From: Ephemerocybe angulata
Taxonomy: Eukaryota > Basidiomycota > Agaricomycetes > Agaricales > Psathyrellaceae
NCBI GenBank assembly: GCA_013368325.1
Contig: JAACJK010000005.1
Location: 666,424-730,423, forward strand
DNA: 64,000 bases
Direction of reading: 5' to 3'
The notes beneath the pieces are model-generated. The model worked only from the letters and a program-made list of their open reading frames with translations. It was not told where the DNA came from and made no database searches. Of the stretch, positions 56,461 to 64,000 are shown one piece after another (positions within the stretch are counted from its first letter, which is position 1; each line of letters begins with the position of its first letter). Position numbers and translations under genes: made by a program.

Positions 56461-56916
56461 TAACCTTCGCTCTGCGTCAGTTACGATCTTTTCGAAGTGC
56501 GAAAACCAAACCCGACGACCAACGAGTCAAGCCGTGGTACTGGCAGGACGACCAAAGAGTCAAGTCCTCAAGCGACGACCAACGAGTCAAGTCGATCTTG
56601 CCCAGGGGAACGAATGGGAGGAGAGTTGGAAAGAGGAACAGTAAAGACTTACCTTTGCACGGGCGAGTGAACAGGAGAGGAGCGACGAACGAAGGGGATG
56701 GCCGCGCGGGATCGGTAACCTTATCTCTGCGTTAGTTAAGAGCCTTTAAGGTGAAGGAAAGAAACACGACGACCAACGAGTCAAGCTGTGGTACTGGGCG
56801 GGACGACCAAAGAGTCAAGTCCTCAAGTGACGACCAACGAGTCAAGTCACTTGCGCCCAGGGGAAAGAATGGGAGGAGGGGGGGGGGGGAGGAAGAAAAG
56901 ATTGAAACTTACCTTG
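56461..56916 (-). repeat. Tandem duplication of about 254 bp carrying two triplet-motif clusters, intron-like
   Basis: On the reverse strand each half has a GTAAGT donor (at 56652 and 56912), then 60-65 bases later three copies of TTGACTC(G/T)TTGGTCG, then a CTAAC/CTGAC-like branch site and AG (56465 and 56720). Motif copies lie at 56513-56531, 56547-56564, 56573-56591 and 56767-56785, 56801-56819, 56829-56846. The two halves share flanks such as CTCTGCGT.AGTTA. I read them as two duplicated introns upstream of the 53966-56445 gene. Confidence 0.8.
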
Positions 56917-57162
56917 GGACAGGGCGAGAGCGAAAGCAAGACGCGCGGTAGGGGATGGACGCGCGGGATCAGAAGAGGCGCGTCGTCCGAAATTACAGGA
57001 AGGCTGGTTTCCCACGACTGCTACAGCCTCCACGTGCCTCCACCTGGGGTAGCTCGTGCCAGTCCTTTCCCCCTCCTCACCCTCACACTCCCTACCAACT
57101 CCCTGACTCGCAGGAGTCGGGGAGTTGGAAGCATCTGCCCAAGCCACGGTCCCTACCCCAAG

Positions 57163-57360
57163 GTGAGTACAGATCCATTTCCTCGTACCTCGATCCTCGC
57201 AGCTCTCGCCCCTCCTCCTCGACAGCAGAAAGCTTGACTCTTTGGTCGCTTCCTGTGCGCCGGCAAGGTCTTGACTCTTTGGTCGATCTTGCTGCCCAAC
57301 TTGACTCCTTGGTCGTTGGGTGTCGGAGTGCGCTGGACCCGCGAGAGGGGCTCCAGGGAG
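57163..57360 (+). repeat. Third triplet-motif cluster, after a GTGAGT donor
   Basis: GTGAGT at 57163 is followed 70 bases later by CTTGACTCTTTGGTCG at 57233, 57270 and (with one change) 57300. No gene using this donor was defined. A possible acceptor (CTCCAG) lies near 57353-57358. Confidence 0.7.
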
Positions 57361-58119
57361 GCCCTGGCCTTTAAGCGCCCGTTACATCGACGCTTACTCG
57401 ACCAACCTATAGCCCAGCTCTGCGAAAATACCGGTCACAAGGCCTTTAGACCACCCATTCGTACTTTCTATTCCTTTACACGTCAACTCCCGAGTCGCAC
57501 GGGCCGTCAAACTTCAAGGCCAGACTAAAAGGCCTCATACCGATCGAAAGGGCGCCGAGGGCCGCATAGCAGGTGAGATATCTATCGTAAAGTCTCGAAC
57601 GTAGTATCACTGAAATCGTGCGATTCATAGCTCTCGAATGAACCCCTTCGGGAGCCAAACGGACTAGCAGGGAATAAAGGTCAGACAATGGCCATAATAA
57701 CCAAGTGATTCCATTAACATTTCGTACCAAGTCCGTCGTCGAACCCCCCAAAACCTCTACAGCTCATACCGACTTTCGTCCCAACAACTTACACTTTCAA
57801 TGGTACGTTTGAATAGACCTATTCTCATGATTCGGACGGAGGACTGACATGCCAGGGGATTTAGAAACCTTCGCACAAGGTATATTGTGCATGCCTCCCC
57901 GCCAAACCTCCAGGTACAAGCCTAGCCTCGAAAGGCCTATACCGCCTCATATAGTTTTGTTTGAGGATCCTCAAACAAAGGTACATGAGGTGGTTTCGGC
58001 TTTTCTACAACCCACAGCAACCTCTACAGCCCGTCCTACCAACTTTCGGAGCGCGCGCACGGGCCTGGATTTACACCCTTCCTTACGATTGATGTCATCA
58101 GCCTTTGAACGAGACCACC
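57361..58119. other. Intergenic, nothing recognised
   Basis: No supported coding sequence. The frame at 57849-58163 overlaps the next gene's start but has no family resemblance. Confidence 0.4.
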
Positions 58120-58845
58120 ATGCCGCCTGGGCGGCCAAGACTGTACCATACTCCCGAGGATAAAGCGGCGGCTAACAGAAGGAAAAGCGCCAAGTCTTAC
58201 GAGAGGTATGTCGGTCTAACCTGTCTTAACCGGAAGCGTGTATTCACTGCGACATATCTAGCCACAAGGTCGAGATAAGCAAGAGGAGACGTCGTACGCG
58301 AAAGACACTTGCGAGGGGGAACGTGAAGAAGAGTATTCCTAAAGAAGTGCATCCAATCACTCAACCCGCTATCGATAGGTACGTTGAAGCTCCCTCCCGG
58401 GTCTACAGGCCCTACTGACCTATGAGAGCACAGACCTCCTCCTCGAACCGAGCTCGAAGTCCTCGCCGACCAGATCCCCTTTGTCGAAAGGCGTTGCGAC
58501 CTTGCGTTACATAACAAGTCCCTGTACGGATACCTCAGCGATATCTGCGAGAGATTCGCCTATCTCCAGGAAACGGACCTTGAGGGAGCGGGCGCCTATC
58601 TCGATCGGGAAGAAGCCAGGTGGGCGGGAATCATGGATACGGTTCATAAGAACCGGTCTTTGGCCTCAAACCTCGACTGCTTCGGGGGTTCGTGGCGTGC
58701 TTGGGAACCTCTGCGCATCAGGGTAGCGGATGTCATCAGCGAGCTCAGCGAGCTATCGTGCGAGGCCCTGTTAGGACCCGGTCAACTGGTGGTGGATTTT
58801 CGCCGCGGTTCTCTCCGGTTTCAACGCATGCTTCCCAAGGCATAA
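58120..58845 (+). CDS. Basic-N-terminus orphan protein, MPPGRP family (204 aa)
   Basis: Exons 58120-58205 (86 bases), 58262-58378 and 58434-58845 join in frame to 204 residues. It starts MPPGRPRLYHTPEDKAAANR, runs through SAKSYERHKVEISKRRRRT and RKTLARGNVKKS, and is thus strongly basic for the first 60 residues. The rest is acidic and helical (ELEVLADQIPFVERR, YLSDICERFAYLQ, DVISELSELSCEALL) and closes FRRGSLRFQRMLPKA. Same family type, first-exon length and intron phase as the gene at 30818-31584 beside the other KDZ transposase. The head could bind DNA or RNA; there is no catalytic motif. The third exon is chosen at GCACAG so that the long downstream frame is used. Confidence 0.65.
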
Positions 58846-59594
58846 TTACGATGTACGTGGCCATGTTTCTTCCTGTCCGCCCTATCTGACGCATCTGAAA
58901 TAGTTCTTATTCATGTTCTTGTATTACACGTAGTATGAAAGCCCCCGAATGCAATTTTTGTTCGCCCCTCGCCCCATCCCGTTTTGTTCGCCCCTCGCCC
59001 CAAGCCGGGATATGTTCGGCCGTGTCCTCGGGTGGTATTACACACCAGCCGAGGGTTGTAAACGTGAATATATTCCGCCAAGCTCCCCCCGTATGCCTCA
59101 TCTCCGGGAGGGTGACTGGTGATCCGTCGACGGGACCCGGTCGGCTATCACCGATCTCTGTGGCGTGGCGAAGCATAGCTCGCCATTCCTTACCTTCTTA
59201 CTTATTGCCAGTGTCTCCATAGTCCTCGCCCCGCGCTGCTAGCGTAAGTATCTCTAACCTATAACCTCCTTAACCACGCTAACTTGCTTCAACACACACC
59301 AGGCGGGGCAAAGGGCAAAGGGCGGACGGGGAAAGGATGAGGCGACTCGGCTGTTGTGCATTGGTACGCCTCCAAGTCTGATCCGCCTCCCCCCACCCCA
59401 AATCGCTAATATTTCTCTGAGATATAGGGAGCGTATGTTGGGTTTACAACCCCCCACTCGATTTAGACGACGGGGGTTGCCGTGCGACGGCCTTTCGGAC
59501 ATAAAAGGCTCAAATTTTCTTCTTCCCTTCGTCGAACGGTCATCGATCTTCGCGCCCTCAAAGACAGTATTCATTGAACTAGTTTTTGCTTCTT
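58846..59594. other. Intergenic with a short direct repeat
   Basis: TTTTGTTCGCCCCTCGCCCCA occurs twice (about 58956-58976 and 58982-59002). Nothing else recognised. Confidence 0.5.
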
Positions 59595-62500
59595 ATGGTA
59601 AGCGGAACGACCTCCCTCTCTCTGACGTCCCCGCTGATAGCTATTCTCTTCCAGGCTCCTCAGAAACCTCGTGGACGTGGTCGTGGACGTGGTCGTGGTC
59701 GTGGCCGTAGCCGTGGTCGCGGTCGTGCTTCAGCAGCTGCCCCCGATGATCCTCAGCCCAGGTATGTCTCGCCTTCCTCCCCCTCCTCCCCTCACCTTGC
59801 TTTCTGTTCCGGCGCTGCAAGGCTTGACTCTTTGGTCGCCTGGCTATCCAGCTTGACTCTTTGGTCGCTGGTCGCTGCCATACCCTCAGCTTGACTCTTT
59901 GGTCGCTGTGGTTGATCGTCGCCTTATAACCTCATTCCTTTGGAAGATGGCACTTACCTACCGCCACGTAGTACGTCCATGGGTGTTGCCGGTTCAGAAG
60001 ACGAAGGCCCTCCACCGTATCGCTCCCAAGACGGCAGTTCAGGCGACGAGGATAGGGAGGCTCACGAGGAGGAGGGCGAGGAAGACGAGGAGGACGAGGA
60101 GGACGAGGAGGACGAGGAGGACGAGGGGGACGAGGAGGACGAGGAGGACGAGGAGGACGAGGGAGTTGACGATGTGTCCATGGAGGGCCCAGTCAACTCT
60201 TCCCCCGCTGGGGGGAGTGATAGGTACGTAGCCCTCTCGTTCATGCCCTGTCTCTTGTGTTCTAACGTCCGCGAGTAGTCTTTTTACTCCTGGGAGGGAC
60301 GGGCGCTCCAGATCTATCGCAAGCAGCGATAGATCTTCTCAACAACCTGGACCCTCTCCCCGACCGAACCCGCTCCTTGCTTTTGGATGGGGCTTGCAGT
60401 CTCCCCCGCGCCCCCCTGGCTCGTCACCCTCGAAAGCGACGCCTGTCGCCACGACTTCAACATCGACGGCCCTTGCTACCGCATCTCTCATAAATCGTGC
60501 GAGCGCGGCGGCTGCCAATCTTCGGCGGGTCTCACAGGGATATCAAAACGGGGAAAGGTACATTCGATTTCGTGTCTAGTACAGCTGGTGAAGTTCTAAT
60601 TGTGCTATCTAGTTCTACTTCCACCAGCAAAAAAGGGGTTCGTCCTAACCAGTCCTCTGAGGGGCAACCCGACGCTGGGTAAGTTGTTAGTGATCTTGAC
60701 GAATCAGGTACATTGCTCACGCCGTCTTCGTACAGGTCCTCGAGCTCGACGCCTACTGCGACGCCTGCGCCGTCCAAGCCGAGGCCCAAACCCATCCCCC
60801 GTCCTTCGGATGCACCTCCGGCTCCACCATGCCCCTCGACCCATGTCCTCGATACCTTTGGACCTTGCACGCTCCCCACAGACCCCGAGGGATACTACTG
60901 GGTCCAGTACGGTAGATGGGCGCCAGGGTTGAACCTTGTCAACGGCACTGCCTGGATTCGGCTCGTTCCTAGGCCCCGCCTCTACCTTATCAACGCCCAC
61001 GAACACCTCCTCGCCGTGTCGACTTTCTTCAACCCCCAGGCTCGACGCTGGCAGTTTCTCCCCGAAGGCTTCGTCCCCGAATGGAGGAGCAATACGAACC
61101 TACCTGGGCGTGAGGTTGACGTGATGGAGCAGTGGGATGAGGCGGTGGAGGTTCACAGGGTTTTACGTGAACGACGAGAGCGAATGGCGGCTGTTGGATC
61201 GACTCGTAGTGCACGCCCGCCTCCGGCCAGCCCTCCCCCTTCCGCCTCCACGGCCAGGAGCGCCCCTCGATCAGCCGGCATCGCGCCTCGACCCGCTCGC
61301 ACAACTCGCCTGCCCGCACACCTTGCCGACTTCCACGCTCATTCAACCGCAGGAATCTCCGGGGCTGTAAAGGGGAGAGGAAGGGCCGGGGGAGAAGAGG
61401 AGGTCTCGGAGAGCGACGCCACCGACACTCGCGACGAAGACTTCGACATGAGGAAGGATGGGGACGAGTCGTCAGATGAAGACAGTCTGTCGGCCGAGGA
61501 AGAAGACGATCTTCCAAGCCGTAAGCGCCCTGCTTCAGTCAGCGCGAGCCCTCCCCCGACGAAGCTGGACGCCCTCAGCGCAAGCGTCGTCGTTCTCAAC
61601 GCCCCAGCCCCCCGCCTCAAGTGGAAGGACGTGGGCACCGCAAACGCCGTGTCATTTCGGATAACGACGACGATGACGAGGGCCAGGGCAATGACGCCGC
61701 CCGTCAGGCTAAGCGCCGCGCGGTACAAGACAGGGAGGAGGATGCGCCAGGCGACGAAGACGACGAAGAGGGCGAAGACGGGATGATTGGCGATGCGCAG
61801 ACTGACCGCGCTAAAGGGAAGGGTCGTGCTCCACCCGGGCCCAGCCCCTCCCCTCCCTCATCCGACGATGAACCCCAGGACGACGAGGAAGATAGCCGCC
61901 CTCGGCCCAACAAGGGTAAGGCCGCGCACCTCGGAGCCCAACTCCCGACCCTGCCGACCCATTGCCCGGCCACCTCTCTAAGGAAGACTGGGAGGAAATC
62001 GGTGACCTTGGTTCCACCGTCGAGGCTCTTGCCCGGAAGCTCAAGTTAACCCCAAGGCAGCTTTTGGAGAAGGGGGGTTTTCGTGTTGGCCTCGCGAGGG
62101 ACCCGATCGCGTTCAATATCTTTCAGAAGTGGCTGAAGATACAGGACGATACACCAGCGTGTACGTTTCCTTTTTCTCGGCTTCGCTGTCGCTTTATACT
62201 GATCATTGTATTGCAGTTCCGCGGGCGGGGAGTTCGCCGTCTGGGCAGGCGAAAGGTATAGGGAGATGACTAGGGAGGAGGTCGAGCAGCGGGTCGAGGA
62301 GTGGCAAATTGAACTCCTGAACGCTGGCGTCGATGTCAACGAGGAGCTCGACCCTAGCACTGCGGCGGTTCGCCAGATGATTCAATTCGGGGGTCAGGTA
62401 GAAGATCTGGTGAGTCTTTCGCTCTCGTGCCTCGTCCAGGGCATAGTATCTAACTATTTTACAGTGCCACGGACTCAGGCTGACGACCGATATCGACCTT

Positions 62501-63996
62501 ACGTGCATTCTCACCTCTCGCGATCCGGTCGCGCGTCAGTTGTCTGCGGGTCTTCGCCTCCTCGGACACGGTTCGCACCATCGCTCAGCGCCAGAAGCTT
62601 CCTGTCAGGGCCCTCCTGGAGCGTTTCATCACTTCCTTGCAGTGCGTAGTTGTCTATATTACTGGCCGTCTTGATACTTATGTTGATTCCAGGGCGATTG
62701 ACATGGGGCTCGTCGATGCGGACACAGTTAATCTAGAGAACGTATTCGGGGAGAAGGGACGGCTCGTCAGAACGGAGCTGTCCCTGAAGACGAAGGCGGC
62801 GATGACGATGTCGGGCCTCAATCTCCTCCTCCTGCGTATACCTCCCAAGTCTCCCGCCCTAGGAAGAAGGCGGCCGGTAGTGGCGCGGGCACTCAGCAGG
62901 GCCGCGACTATATCGCTCTCGGCAAGACTTTCCCCAACGGCGCCGATTGGGTCAGGAAGCACACGGAGACGACGAAGGACTTCTACCGTCGGGTGGTCAG
63001 GATGTTCTTTCAGGTGTTATTTTGTACGTCCTTTTCACTGATTGTTTGTGCGGCGACTTACACTGTTCCTCAGGTCAACTGGTGAACGTACCGAACTTCT
63101 CGAACTTCTGGAAGAAGATCCTGTGGCTCCTGGAGAAGTATCGGGTGTGCTTCGCGACTGGCCGGCCCATATCCCAGCTCCTGGGACCCCAGGCTGAAAT
63201 CAACAGGCTCGAACTTGTGTTTGTTACGGAACTCTACGGGCATGGACGGGAAGTTCGGAGCGGGTCTCCCCTCCTGTCTTCGAATTATGGGATGAACGTA
63301 AGTTTTTATTCAGTCTATATAGCTGAACAGGATGCTGAGACACCTTCGGTAGAATACATGAATATGTCTCGGACCGATCCTGGCTTTCTCGACATCCCTC
63401 TGGTGCACGGAGTGTCAGAAGTCGGGGAGGAGCGCGTACTTGTGAAGGTTCGCGACTGCCTTCCTGTACTTCAGGAACTCGCGGGACTTCGAGCGAGAGC
63501 CGACGACCGCGGTAGTACGGACCCTCCTCTCGTTCGGGCAAAGAACCGGGCTGCTGGTGTGAAGGAGTTTTTGGATCGCGAGGGAAGGAAGGGCCGTGAG
63601 GGCGGTAAGGGCGGTGCTGATACTGCGGGTGGTGGGGAAGATGAAGATGGAGAAGGTAGCCCTCGCCCAGAGTTTATGCAGGGGTCGTCACGTACTCCTC
63701 TCATTGCCGCCTTGAAACGCCTTGCTGTTCCCCCTCCCGTTCATCGCCCTCCTGCCGTTGAACGTCAAGACGAGGAGGGCGCTCCGGTTCGTCGTCCTCC
63801 TCCCTCGGCGTCAAGACGAAGAGGGCGCTCCGGTTCGTCGTCCTCCTCCGCTCGGCGTCAAGACGAAGAGGGCGCTCCGTTCGTCGTCCTCCTCCCGCTC
63901 GGCGTCAAGACGAGGAGGGCGCTCCCGTTCGTCGTCCTCCTCCCGTTCAGCGTGAAGACGACGAGGAGCCTCTCCCACCTGGCGGGGGTCGTCCAC
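59595..63996 (+). CDS. Long low-complexity orphan gene, RG-repeat start and acidic tracts (3' end beyond window)
   Basis: Exons read as 59595-59597, 59655-59761, 59972-60223, 60276-60557, 60613-60678, 60736-61520, 61565-61915, about 61987-62158, 62217-62409, then further exons to the window end. The start is an RG-rich stretch (PRGRGRGRGRGRGRSRGRGR), an RNA-binding-like composition. Next come an acidic (DEE)n tract, a folded block (EGYYWVQYGRWAPGLNLVNG, RLYLINAHEHLLAVSTFF), a K/R-D/E mixed region and a helical domain (DWEEIGDLGSTVEALARKL, LLEKGGFRVGL, FNIFQKWLK). That domain matches a common uncharacterised mushroom family. Frames do not join cleanly near 62545-62700. The 3' repeat at 63769 shifts frame, so decay or sequence error is possible. 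Intron 59762-59971 contains the triplet motif. Confidence 0.6.
59823..59905 (+). repeat. Fourth triplet-motif cluster, inside an intron
   Basis: CTTGACTCTTTGGTCG at 59823, 59852 and 59890, exact in all three. It lies within the 210-base intron 59762-59971, 61 bases after its GTATGT donor. Confidence 0.88.
60083..60162 (+). repeat. GACGAGGAG simple repeat encoding an acidic tract
   Basis: Nearly pure (GACGAGGAG)n inside exon 3 of the gene above, giving (DEE)n. Confidence 0.85.
63769..63960 (+). repeat. 46-48-bp tandem repeat in coding sequence, four units
   Basis: Units begin GACGA(G/A)GAGGGCGCTCC and measure 46, 47, 47 and 48 bases. Only 48 keeps frame (16 residues, of the type QDEEGAPVRRPPP). 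Differences fall in CC runs before CTCGG and CGTTC. Confidence 0.85.
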
Positions 63997-64000
63997 CGAG

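Noticed and set aside
60062..60244. Reverse-strand poly-serine frame
   Set aside because: Shadow of the (GACGAGGAG)n acidic tract of the forward gene.
1..64000. CRISPR arrays, operons or bacterial regulatory sites
   Set aside because: Direct repeats here are minisatellites without uniform spacers, and gene structure is plainly eukaryotic.

Overview
The window looks like nuclear DNA of a mushroom-forming basidiomycete (Agaricomycetes). Genes are split by short introns (about 36-75 bases, GT-AG). Many proteins belong to families typical of that group: F-box proteins, a DUF6532 protein, a PHO80-type cyclin, KDZ transposases of the CxC1 and CxC2 kinds, and a chromodomain Gypsy element. No prokaryotic features were seen.

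Left third (1-20.1 kb): a broken segment of a Tra1/TRRAP-like gene runs off the left edge. It is followed by a three-exon orphan gene, a very divergent ribonucleotide reductase small subunit, a large Helitron Rep/helicase gene, a cyclin, an F-box protein, a six-exon DUF6532 gene and a second F-box gene cut short by a repetitive insertion.

Middle (20.1-34.5 kb): short repeats, a tRNA-like (SINE-type) pol III box pair, orphan genes of types often seen in mushroom genomes, a small protein with an RNase H1 N-terminal (viroplasmin-type) domain, and a small basic-N-terminus protein divergent from a CxC2-type KDZ transposase.

34.6-44.6 kb: a complete 9,991-bp Gypsy chromovirus sits inside the last third of that KDZ gene, on the opposite strand. 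Its two 632-bp LTRs look identical and it is flanked by a perfect 5-bp duplication (ATACC). The KDZ reading frame continues exactly on the far side. The element carries gag, pol (protease, RT, RNase H, integrase, chromodomain) and an unexpected third ORF. Neighbouring ORFs overlap by 4 bases.

Right third (45.5-64 kb): degenerate repeat fields, a 69-bp minisatellite and an apparently intact CxC1-type KDZ transposase. Beyond these lie a two-part 790-aa orphan protein, another basic-N-terminus protein, and a long low-complexity gene that leaves the window. The most unusual signal here is a 15-base motif (TTGACTCNTTGGTCG). It occurs in four clusters of exactly three copies, each cluster 60-70 bases downstream of a consensus intron donor, on both strands.

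Overall this is an accessory, transposon-rich stretch in which host-like genes (tra1, RNR R2, F-box) appear as divergent or broken copies. All protein assignments are from reading the sequence; no database search was run.
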